From: Treponema sp.
Lineage (GTDB): Bacteria; Spirochaetota; Spirochaetia; Treponematales; Treponemataceae
DNA: 64,000 bases
Direction of reading: 5' to 3'
Assembly: GCA_004554075.1 (NCBI GenBank)
Contig: SFOB01000006.1
Span: forward strand, 1 to 64,000
The stretch's first letter is position 1. Every line of letters starts with the position of its first letter. A program made the translations under genes and the position numbers. Positions 53,220-61,800 of this stretch are shown here, in pieces. A model generated the notes under the pieces. The model saw nothing but the letters and a program-made list of their open reading frames with translations, was not told the origin of the DNA and ran no database searches.

Positions 53220-54650
53220 TTACACCGGATACTCTCCCGAAAAACATCCCTTACAGAAACCATCAGCTTCAGGCTTACAGCTGCGAAGCGCTTCAATCAT
53301 TCCTTCAAGGCTGATAAAGGCAAGTGAGTCTGCTCCAATTTCCTGGCGGATTTCTTCCAGTTCGTGGGTAGAGGAAATCAATTCATTTTTACTTGGTGTA
53401 TCAATTCCAAGATAACATGGGAACTTTACCGGTGGCGAACTAACACGGAAGTGAACTTCCTTGGCACCGGCGCGTCGCAGAATCTGAACCAGACGACGGC
53501 TTGTAGTTCCTCGAACAATGGAATCATCAATTACAATTACACGCTTACCTTCCAGGTCGCTGCGAATAGCATTGAGTTTTACAAAAACCATGTTCTCGCG
53601 TTCCTTCTGGGTTGGTGCAATAAAGGTTCGGCCAATATATTTATTTTTAATTATTCCCATTCCGTATGGAACTCCGCTCGCACGTGCATAGCCCTGAGCT
53701 GCACCAAGTCCTGAATCTGGAACACCAATTACAATATCAGCATCCACAGGAGATTCTTTTGCCAGAACTTCTCCCATTTTATAGCGGGCTTCCTGAACGG
53801 CAATTCCATCAATAACACTATCCGGGCGGGCAAAGTATACATACTCAAAAATACAGGTTTGCTTGGAAGGACAATCAGCACATTTATCGTTAGTTAATAT
53901 ACTCTTAGTCCCTTCTTTGTTGATTACAAAAATCTCGCCAGGGGCAATGTCGCGTTCAAATTGTCCATTTACAGAATCAATTGCGCAAGACTCAGAAGCA
54001 AGTACATAGCCGTCTCCTACACGTCCAAGACAAAGCGGACGAATGCCATTCGGGTCTCTTACTCCAATCAAAAGGTTTTCAGTCATAATGCAAAGAGCAA
54101 AAGAACCTTTGATTTCTTTTACGGCCTGAACTACTGCAGTTACAAACAAATCATCATTCTGTTGAACTTGTTTCAGCATCTCTTCTCGGGTGTGACCAAG
54201 CTTTCCGCCGTTTTCTACAAACTTTCTTACAATCAGTTTAAGAATTACTTCTGTATCACTTGAGCTGGAAAAAGTGCTTCCACCGTCTTCCAGGCTCTGG
54301 CGCAACTCTTCATAATTTACAAGCTGACCGTTGTGAGCAAGAGCAATAGAGCCCATCTTAAAGGAGTTCATAAAAGGCTGGGCATTTTCAATAGTACGTC
54401 CACCAGCAGTTGCATAGCGAACATGACCAACAGCAATGCTTCCTTCAAGGGCTTCAAAATGACCCTGCTTAAAAACATCGCTTACAAGGCCCATGTCCTT
54501 ATGCAGTTTGATTTTACTTCCGTCACTTACTGCAATTCCTGCACTCTCCTGGCCACGGTGCTGAAGGCTGGTCAAAGCAAAATAAGAAAGGGCAGCCGCA
54601 TTCTCTGCCCCATAAATTCCAACAACACCACATTCATCATGTAAGCCCAT
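53220..54650 (-). CDS. purF: Amidophosphoribosyltransferase
   Basis: A 476-residue enzyme starting purine synthesis from PRPP and glutamine. The class II amidotransferase nucleophile is Cys7 (MGLHDECGVVGIYG), so a short propeptide must be removed. Cysteines for a 4Fe-4S cluster (CADCPSKQTC) and the PRPP loop VIVIDDSIVRGTTSRR are present. An in-frame MLKQVQ palindrome insert lies near residue 160. The ATG follows GAGG, just after a hexaloop/terminator leader. Confidence 0.95.
   Translation of the reverse strand: MGLHDECGVVGIYGAENAAALSYFALTSLQHRGQESAGIAVSDGSKIKLHKDMGLVSDVFKQGHFEALEGSIAVGHVRYATAGGRTIENAQPFMNSFKMGSIALAHNGQLVNYEELRQSLEDGGSTFSSSSDTEVILKLIVRKFVENGGKLGHTREEMLKQVQQNDDLFVTAVVQAVKEIKGSFALCIMTENLLIGVRDPNGIRPLCLGRVGDGYVLASESCAIDSVNGQFERDIAPGEIFVINKEGTKSILTNDKCADCPSKQTCIFEYVYFARPDSVIDGIAVQEARYKMGEVLAKESPVDADIVIGVPDSGLGAAQGYARASGVPYGMGIIKNKYIGRTFIAPTQKERENMVFVKLNAIRSDLEGKRVIVIDDSIVRGTTSRRLVQILRRAGAKEVHFRVSSPPVKFPCYLGIDTPSKNELISSTHELEEIRQEIGADSLAFISLEGMIEALRSCKPEADGFCKGCFSGEYPV
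54162..54178. repeat. Palindromic insert in frame in purF
   Basis: On the coding strand TGCTGAAACAAGTTCAAC gives MLKQVQQND. It is a diverged copy of the palindrome in carB and at 41573, inside the glutaminase domain. Confidence 0.7.
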
Positions 54651-54663
54651 GTTTCACCTCAAA

Positions 54664-54723
54664 TAAAAAAACGCCGTAGACATAGTCCTGCCAGAGCAGA
54701 AATATATCTACGGCGTCTTTGCC
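54664..54723 (-). promoter_or_regulatory. purF leader ANTAR-type hexaloop and terminator
   Basis: Minus strand: GGC-AAAGAC-GCC (54712-54723), three pairs plus a flanking U-G, six-base loop with A1 and G4. It forms the start of the terminator 5' arm (ACGCCGUAGAUAUA against UAUGUCUACGGCGU) with a U run. The ATG follows within 15 bases of the U run. Confidence 0.72.
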
Positions 54724-54735
54724 ATATTTATCTAT

Positions 54736-54764
54736 ATTATCGTTAAATATGGGCTTTATGTCAA
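54736..54764 (-). promoter_or_regulatory. purF promoter
   Basis: Minus strand TTGACA (plus 54759-54764) and GATAAT (plus 54736-54741), spacing 17. The start is predicted near 54729, six bases before the hexaloop. Confidence 0.75.
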
Positions 54765-54768
54765 TTCA

Positions 54769-56061
54769 CTATGCATTCATGATAATGCGGTTACGTCCGC
54801 CAGTCTTTGCCTCGTACATAGCGTGGTCTACGCGGTCAAAAATAATCTGGGCAGTATCGCCTTTCTTCACCTCTGTAAGACCAATACTGCAGGTAATCTT
54901 GATTTCTTTTTCAAACTCAGCTTCTTCAACCTTTTTGCGCAGGCCCTCTGCAACTGGCATAAGATCATTACTATTCATACCATAGCAGACGCATACAAAT
55001 TCTTCTCCACCCCAACGGCCAATGGCAAACTTATAAGGCTCAATAAAATCCTTTACAACCTTTACAAAAGCCTTAAGAACAAAGTCTCCAACCGAGTGGC
55101 CGTACTTATCATTTACTTTTTTGAAAAAGTCTATATCCAGCATCATAAAGGAAACCGGTTGCCTATTTGCGTTAAAAGATTCAATGGCATTAGAGATTTC
55201 AGTTTCAATGCGACCATGGTTGTAAATATCTGTAAGCGGATCTTTAGAAGCCAGCTCTTCGTAGCGCTTGAGGGTATCAAAAAGCTTCATATGATTTTCA
55301 TGGATATTCTGAACCATGAATACAAAACGGAAGTCTTCTTCGTTAGTTGTAGCAGCGCGGCTGAAAATAAGCTTAACCCAGATAAACTGGCCTTCCAGGT
55401 TTTTCATCTGGCAGTCAAAGGAAGTAGCACGGCCCGATTCAAGGTTTTTCTTAAGCCAGTCCGGATCAGTTCTTTCAAGGAAGAGTTTCTGATCATCCGG
55501 CCAGATCATATTAACAATCATCTGCCGCCAGTCTGTATACTTTACGTCATAATTCTGCGGAGAATCAGAAAGTTCAGTTACATTTATGCTGTAAGAAACA
55601 TTCTTAATCAAATCAACATACATAGAAAAGAGGAAGGTGTTCTGCATTGTATCCAGTTTTCTGTCTGTTGAAGCATCACGCAGATATTCGCTGTTATCAA
55701 GCTCATCAAGAATAAAAATATATTTTTTGCAGGAATCGTCTATAGGATAAATTGTAATCTGAACCTGGTGGATTTTTTCTTCAATATTGAGATTTATACG
55801 GTCAACATATTTTCCCTTGAACTGTCCGATCATAGGAATAAAAACATGGTAGTCGTCCACAATTTTTTTAGGTTTGTCCTGCAGGTGGAACCAGAGCTTT
55901 TCAACCAGAGTCTTATAGCTGCCCTGGCCTTCTAAAATCTTTTCAAAAATCCCCTGCTTTTTTACGGTAGAATAGGAGTCATTTTCGGCATCAGCAATAA
56001 TAATTGCATCAACCTTCTCAAACAACAGATCCGAAACCTTTTCTTTTGTATAAACACTCAT
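54769..56061 (-). CDS. Diguanylate cyclase with PAS-type sensor
   Basis: A 430-residue GGDEF protein making cyclic di-GMP. The C-terminal domain (from about residue 255) has DPLTDIYNHGRIE, DIDFFKKVNDKYGHSVGD and the active-site GGEEF in GRWGGEEFVCVCYG. The N-terminal half contains a PAS-like unit (TSFDCQMKNLEGQFIWVKLIFSRAAT). No inhibitory RxxD motif is obvious before GGEEF. No membrane helix is seen, so it is cytoplasmic. Confidence 0.9.
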   Translation of the reverse strand: MSVYTKEKVSDLLFEKVDAIIIADAENDSYSTVKKQGIFEKILEGQGSYKTLVEKLWFHLQDKPKKIVDDYHVFIPMIGQFKGKYVDRINLNIEEKIHQVQITIYPIDDSCKKYIFILDELDNSEYLRDASTDRKLDTMQNTFLFSMYVDLIKNVSYSINVTELSDSPQNYDVKYTDWRQMIVNMIWPDDQKLFLERTDPDWLKKNLESGRATSFDCQMKNLEGQFIWVKLIFSRAATTNEEDFRFVFMVQNIHENHMKLFDTLKRYEELASKDPLTDIYNHGRIETEISNAIESFNANRQPVSFMMLDIDFFKKVNDKYGHSVGDFVLKAFVKVVKDFIEPYKFAIGRWGGEEFVCVCYGMNSNDLMPVAEGLRKKVEEAEFEKEIKITCSIGLTEVKKGDTAQIIFDRVDHAMYEAKTGGRNRIIMNA

Positions 56062-56177
56062 TTTCTGATTTCCTTTATTTCTATTCTATCTATTATTACA
56101 CTAGGTGGATAAGTTTGCAATGTTTTTTTTGCTTATTGAATTTTATGCGTATTTCTGCTAAATTATAAAAACATTTC

Positions 56178-56250
56178 GGGCCATTAGCTCAGTGGTTAGA
56201 GCAGAGGACTCATAATCCTTTGGTCCTTGGTTCAAGTCCAAGATGGCCCA
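56178..56250 (+). tRNA. tRNA with CAT anticodon, probably tRNA-Ile2
   Basis: A 73-base cloverleaf: acceptor GGGCCAT/ATGGCCC, D arm GCTC/GAGC, anticodon stem GAGGA/TCCTT with loop CTCATAA, T arm CTTGG/CCAAG. The CAT anticodon could read Met. The pattern TTAGCTCAGTGGTTAGAGC and CTCATAATC matches the minor isoleucine tRNA, whose C34 is changed to lysidine. CCA is not encoded. Confidence 0.9.
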
Positions 56251-56331
56251 ATAGTTTCGTAACGAAGTGAGAAACTATATGTAAATCACTTCCTTTAAGC
56301 CAAACGGAGCGAATGCGACGTATGGCCCAAT
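56243..56331 (+). repeat. Direct repeat of the tRNA 3' end
   Basis: ATGGCCCAAT at 56243-56252 (tRNA 3' end) is repeated at 56322-56331. The 69 bases between include the hairpin AGTTTC/GAAACT. This looks like a footprint of a tiny insertion at the tRNA end or of a duplicated attachment site. Confidence 0.5.
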
Positions 56332-56337
56332 TTCTAT

Positions 56338-56368
56338 AGGATTCTGTGTAAAACAGAATCCTTTTTTT
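56338..56368 (+). terminator. Terminator of the tRNA transcript
   Basis: AGGATTCTGT and ACAGAATCCT form a 10-bp stem, then seven T. Confidence 0.85.
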
Positions 56369-56420
56369 ATGTCTCAATAAAACCTCACCGGCATAGCTAA
56401 ACAATGAAAGAATCTAAAGT

Positions 56421-56452
56421 ATGTCACAAAAACTATACATTTTTTGTGACAT
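56421..56452. promoter_or_regulatory. Perfect inverted repeat, operator-like
   Basis: ATGTCACAAAAA and TTTTTGTGACAT, 12-bp arms and eight-base spacer. TGTCAC/GTGACA resembles CRP/FNR-type half-sites, but the spacing is too wide for that family. No gene clearly starts beside it. Confidence 0.45.
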
Positions 56453-56465
56453 TATATCTGAAAAA

Positions 56466-56719
56466 TCTACTTGGGAGGTTTACTTGGGAGGTTTGCAAAC
56501 CTACTTGGGAGGTTTACTTGGGATATTTCAGATTAGCTAGGGATATTTACTAGGGATATTTCAACGGAGCTAGGGATATTTCTATCTGACGATAATTTAC
56601 AGGGACATTTACAAGGACATTTTTTTACAGTATCGTTTACAGTATCGTTTACAGTATCGTTTACAGTATCGTTTACAGTGTCTTTTACAGTGTCTTTTAC
56701 AGTGTCTTTTACAGTGTCG
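56466..56719. repeat. Compound tandem-repeat tract
   Basis: Two chained arrays. First, 13-base units ACTTGGGAGGTTT grade into ACTTGGGATATTT and ACTAGGGATATTT (56470-56571). Then 12-base units: TTTACAGGGACA, TTTACAAGGACA, four TTTACAGTATCG, three TTTACAGTGTCT and one TTTACAGTGTCG (56596-56719). On the minus strand the second array can read as repeated Asp-Thr-Val-Lys/Asn, but no ribosome site supports a gene. Confidence 0.85.
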
Positions 56720-56731
56720 CCCGACACAAAC

Positions 56732-56759
56732 AAAAACCCGGTCGTTTATGACCGGGTTT
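56732..56759 (-). terminator. Terminator of glmS
   Basis: AAACCCGGTC-GTTTAT-GACCGGGTTT; on the minus strand it follows the glmS stop and ends in T residues. Confidence 0.82.
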
Positions 56760-56764
56760 CATTA

Positions 56765-58678
56765 TTACTCAACTGTTACCGACTTAGCAAGGTTTCTTGG
56801 TTTGTCAGGGTCAAAGCCGCGCTGAACTGCGCAGTAGTAAGCAAAGAGCTGGGCCGGAATTACAGTCAGAATTGATGCGAGAGTGTCTGAGCACTCTGGA
56901 ATCTTGAATACTTCATCTGTTTTACCTTCAAAAGCCTTTTCATCCTGAGTAATAACAAGCACTGTTGCGCCACGGCTCTTTACTTCTACCATGTTTGAAC
57001 CGATTTTATCGTACAAGGCAGGCTGACTGGCAATTGCAACAACCAGAGTCTGAGGGTCAATCAGAGCAATAGGACCATGCTTAAGTTCTCCGGCAGCAAA
57101 AGCTTCGGAATGCATGTAGCTTACCTCTTTCAGCTTAAGGGCACTTTCGAGGGATGTAGCTGAATCAAACTGACGGCCAATATAGAAAATCTTATCTTTA
57201 TTAAACTGCTGAGAAGCAAACTTCTGAATAACTTCCTTTCCATCAAGAATCTGCTGAATCTTTGCAGGAATACCTTCGAGTTCAGTCAAAAGTTTTGTTG
57301 CCTCTTCATCACTCAAAGTACCGCGGAGCTTACCAGCCTTAATGGCAAGCAGGTAAAGACACAAAAGCTGAGTTGTATAAGCCTTAGTAGATGCAACTGC
57401 AATCTCAGGACCAGCAAGAGTGTAAATAACATCATCTGCTTCGCGGCTTACAGTTGAACCAACACAGTTTGTGATTGCAACAACCTTAAGGCCGTTTTCC
57501 TTGGCAAGGCGAAGGGCGCTTAAAGTATCTGCAGTTTCACCTGATTGAGAAATTACAATAAAGATATCTTTTTTGTCCAGAATAGGGTCACGGTAGCGGA
57601 ACTCAGATGCAACATCAACATCAACCTTCATGCGGGCAATCTTTTCAAAAGCATATTTAGCAACAACGCCGGCATGGTAAGCAGTACCACAGGCAGTGAT
57701 TACAACGCGGTCAGCAGTCTTCCATGCATCATCCATTTTGTTTTCCTCAAAGAAAACATCAACCGGCTTTCCAGCAGCATCCTTTACAATACGAGGGCGC
57801 ATAGTGTCTGTAAGGCCCTTAGGCTGTTCGTGGATTTCCTTAATCATAAAGTGCTCGTAGCCGCCCTTAGTAGCAGCATCCATATCCCATTCAACATGGC
57901 TAGGTTCCTTTATGATTTTCTCACCTTCAAAGTTGAAGAGGTCAACATGGTCGTTATACAAAACAGCAAGCTCGCGCTCACCAAGATAGTAAACATCGCG
58001 TGTGTGCTCAAGAATAGCAGGAACATCAGAAGCAATATAGTTTTCGCCCTTACCAAGACCAACGATAAGAGGACTTTCCTTGCGGGCAGCAATAATACGG
58101 TCCGGATAGTTCTTGCAGATTACGCCGAGGGCATAAGAACCTTCGAGCGCATGAAGAGTCTCAATTACAGCCTTAAAGATGTCTCCAGTTGCCTTATACT
58201 TCTGGTCGAGAAGATGAACAACAACTTCAGTATCTGTCTGAGACTTAAAGACAACACCCTGAGCCTGCAGCTTAGCCTTAAGCTCAGCATAGTTTTCGAT
58301 GATACCGTTATGAACGATAGAGATTGTGCCGTCCATATTTGTGTGAGGATGGCTGTTCAAATCACTAGGCTCGCCGTGAGTAGCCCAGCGTGTATGGCCG
58401 ATTCCAAGGCTGCCCTTAATAAAATCATCTGTTTTAAGAGCAAGCTTGTTTTCATAGTCAGTATATTCTTTGCCCTTGAGCCCTTCCGGAATCACCTCGC
58501 CGGTAATTCTTTCAGAAAGATTTTTGAGCATACCCTTTACTTTCTGAACAACAATTTCATCCCCAGTATAAACCGCAATTCCCGCAGAATCGTATCCACG
58601 ATATTCCAGTTTTTTAAGCGCCCGGATCAAAACCGAAGTCGCATTTTTATTTCCAACGTAGCCGACAATGCCGCACAT
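56765..58678 (-). CDS. glmS: Glutamine-fructose-6-phosphate aminotransferase
   Basis: A 637-residue enzyme making glucosamine-6-phosphate for cell wall and surface sugars. The start at 58678 is fixed by the nucleophile Cys2 (MCGIVGYVG) after AGGAG. The class II amidotransferase domain is followed by two SIS domains (VASEFRYRD, SQSGETADTLSAL, the STKAYT loop), and the C-terminus KSVTVE is the family end. The leader is only about 30 bases, so there is no glmS ribozyme. Confidence 0.96.
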   Translation of the reverse strand: MCGIVGYVGNKNATSVLIRALKKLEYRGYDSAGIAVYTGDEIVVQKVKGMLKNLSERITGEVIPEGLKGKEYTDYENKLALKTDDFIKGSLGIGHTRWATHGEPSDLNSHPHTNMDGTISIVHNGIIENYAELKAKLQAQGVVFKSQTDTEVVVHLLDQKYKATGDIFKAVIETLHALEGSYALGVICKNYPDRIIAARKESPLIVGLGKGENYIASDVPAILEHTRDVYYLGERELAVLYNDHVDLFNFEGEKIIKEPSHVEWDMDAATKGGYEHFMIKEIHEQPKGLTDTMRPRIVKDAAGKPVDVFFEENKMDDAWKTADRVVITACGTAYHAGVVAKYAFEKIARMKVDVDVASEFRYRDPILDKKDIFIVISQSGETADTLSALRLAKENGLKVVAITNCVGSTVSREADDVIYTLAGPEIAVASTKAYTTQLLCLYLLAIKAGKLRGTLSDEEATKLLTELEGIPAKIQQILDGKEVIQKFASQQFNKDKIFYIGRQFDSATSLESALKLKEVSYMHSEAFAAGELKHGPIALIDPQTLVVAIASQPALYDKIGSNMVEVKSRGATVLVITQDEKAFEGKTDEVFKIPECSDTLASILTVIPAQLFAYYCAVQRGFDPDKPRNLAKSVTVE

Positions 58679-58693
58679 AAAAAATCTCCTGTA

Positions 58694-58740
58694 TTTCTTA
58701 CTTCTTTCTATATTACAAGAAAGGCAACGTTTTCGCAATC
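58694..58740 (-). promoter_or_regulatory. glmS promoter
   Basis: Minus strand TTGCGA, a 17-base spacer, and TAATAT just before the gene. No hexaloop or terminator follows, unlike the other glutamine-using genes here. Confidence 0.6.
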
Positions 58741-58770
58741 GGGAAGGGAGAAGGATATGATGGATTAAAT

Positions 58771-58809
58771 AAAGAGGGCAGCCCGAAGGCAGCCCTCTTT
58801 ATTTTTTTT
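58771..58809. terminator. Bidirectional terminator between glmS and the giant lipoprotein
   Basis: AAAGAGGGCAGCC-CGAA-GGCAGCCCTCTTT with one mismatch, an A/T tail on both sides. Confidence 0.75.
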
Positions 58810-61800
58810 ATCTTGTACTTGTACCTTTATTCTTATATCGGAATAAGAATGCTGGTGTACCATCATCTGTTGTTGTTGTATCCATTATAACTGTTTCGCC
58901 AGGATACAATGGATAATTCTCTTTAAGAGGTACCCAGCAACATTCACCAACAAACCAGGTAGTTGGTCCATGTGCTACAGCATCACTAGGAACATCACCA
59001 ATAATAAAGCCATGATAAGTTGCTGCTGTTATATCCCAGGTTACCCAATACCAGTTTCCTGTCATATTATCATTTCCTTGATTTGCAGTATGACTTCCAG
59101 CCATCATCTTAAAGTCTGAACTCTTACCCCATGAAAGTGGGAATGGGTCTAACGTATTTGAACCATAAGCCGAATCACCACCAATAACCCAAACCTTTAA
59201 ATCCTTGAATGTAAGCCCTGTAATATCAGCAGAAGTACTTCCTTTTCCATCGCCAGAATAAGTTCCAATATGGAATTTTAATACAGTTCTCGCTGCATAT
59301 TCATAAGCAGTTTCAGTCTTTCCATTTGCTGTCGCAGTAGCTGCAATCGCAATTTTCATACCAAAGGCGTGATCATATGTATCTACCTTGTAACTATCAT
59401 TTCCAGATGCCAACGGAATTTTACTATTAGCTGTATAATTAGTATTTATTGTTGCAGGAATGGTTGCATCTGGTGTTTTTGTTGTAAATTTACCTCTGGT
59501 ATTTACGGTTGTAACCTTAGTATTATTCGAACCATTAATCAATAATGGTGTAGAACCATATTTTATGGTTGCTCCAGGTGTCTGACAGTCAATTCTAATC
59601 TGAGCAGACTGTGCTTTTGTCATATCTGCAACAGCAGCCTTTGTATTTTCTGCAATGTTTTCAGGAGTTGTTGTTGAACCGCCTATACCTGTTAATTCAT
59701 ATGATGGCTTATACATTCGGATAACAGGGGCTTCAACACCTGCTGCGGTTACAGTTTCACTTTTAATTGCATTTTTATTCTGTACTTTATCTGTAACGCA
59801 GTTAGCAGGAATAGAAAGAGTATACTTTGCGCCTTTTACCGGAAGCTTATATGATTTTCCAAGAGTTATCGTAAGATCTTTTCCATTGGTACTAACATTA
59901 CTTGAAACTACAGGTACAGTAACTATATGTCTATGGATTGTCTCCGATGTAAATGCAGAAACTAAGTCCGTGTCTGTGTCATTCTTGTCAAAGTTGAGAA
60001 TATACTTTGTTGTAGTATCATTAACAAGACTTGTTCCATTCCTTGTTGCACCATTTACACCTTTCTCATAAGCGGCTGCAATTATTGCATTTGATTTAAG
60101 CTCATTATATTCATCAACACTAAGAACCGCTGGAATATGATATTTTTCAGCATCAGTAGAATCATTAAATTGTGTAAATGTTATTTCTCCACCAACTTTT
60201 GTAATATCACGGTCAAATGTAACGGTTAGTACAGCACTCTCACCTTCTCCGGTAAGTGAGATTCCATCAGTTTCAACCTGTGGTTTTCCAGTTAAAATCT
60301 CTATCGAGCGATTATTTTTGAAACGTTTGCTGTTATCTTCGGCAGGTAGAGAGATAGCAACTTCCTTACCCTGTACCTTTACCTTAGAAAAACTAAATGC
60401 AGTAACATCCAGGTATCCATCAGTCTTATCACCTTCTGTAATAGGGAACTCGAATGTAAATACATTTCCTTCTGCATATCCATTAGCTTTTGCAGTATCA
60501 GTATTGCATTCTATTATTTCAACATCCTGAGTATCTGAATTTGGTTTTGAATCTGATTCTCCCTGTTTTGTATGCTTTACATTTAAGGTAACTTTTGCTT
60601 CCTTTTCAATCTGTACAGTTTTACCAAATTCAATTCTACCCTTAATAACTTGAGTGTTTGTATTTTTTGAATAAGCTCCACTTACAGTTTCTGCAGTAAT
60701 GCGGATAAGCAGCTGACCTTTATCAATAATAAAGGATTTAGCAGCATCGTTAATATCTGCCTCACTTGTAACATTACCAGCTTTATCTGTCTGACGTACC
60801 TTTACGGTATATTGGCCATCATTTGAAAGAGGCACTTTTCCTGAATATGTAATCCAGCTTCCTTCCTCAATACTATATTCCATACTTTCGATATTTGTTT
60901 CGCCATTATTAGTCAAATAAAAGCTGGTTCCATCAGAATCAAATATTACATCGTCTGGCTCCCATTCTGTTCCGCTTTCTGTAACAAATTTTGGAGCTTT
61001 AGGAGCTGTTGTATCAATATGTATTCCATCAAAACTATATGACAGATTATTACCCCAGCCTTCAAAAGAATTGCCTGCCATATCTGTTACAACTGCTCCA
61101 TCCTCTTTTTCAAGTTTAATTACTTCAAGAGAGTCAGCATTATGTCCTGCCGCTACATTATATGTAAACAAAACATACTTTGAACCGCTTTCTTCTGCAT
61201 TGGAAGTTTCTGCACTATTATGATTGAATTTCAATTTCATTTTAGAAGAATTTGTAATATTTACTGCTTCATCAAATTCAAGCATAAGAAGAATAGAAGC
61301 ATCTTTCTTATACCATCCATCAGATGTTACCTTACTTATAGTTTTGATTGCAGGAGCTTTTCTGTCTATTATAATAGAACGATTTCCTTTGAGATTTGGG
61401 ATAGCTGCAAATTTAGTTGCATTATTTGAATCCTCTGGATTGTAAATAGCATCCGTTACATCAGTATCAATATCTTTCCATACAGCACCATTAAGATCAA
61501 TTGAAGAAACTGAAAGGCATTTGTCGCTGATATCTGCGGTATCTTTTTCTGATGATTCTGCAGAAACTGTGCCTACAGTATACTCAAAAACGTGTATTGC
61601 ATGACCATTTCCATAATCATCACCGTAGTCTGCTTTATAAGTTGCAGTACCACCATTATTCAAGTTAAGTTTTGGAGTACCTTCAACTTTCGTATTTTTT
61701 GTAAACTCCAGAGTTATATAAATCTTTTTGCCTGCATTATAAGAACCATCATCATTAAGACAGCCAATTCTTGCAAGACCTACGGCAGAAGTTTCAATTC

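Noticed and set aside
56596..56719. CRISPR or coding repeat protein on the minus strand
   Set aside because: 12-base units without spacers, no ribosome site, and the frame begins inside the repeat tract.
58679..58710. glmS ribozyme
   Set aside because: The leader is about 30 bases, far too short for the ribozyme core.
57545..58768. 407-codon open frame opposite glmS
   Set aside because: It is the antisense shadow of a highly conserved gene.
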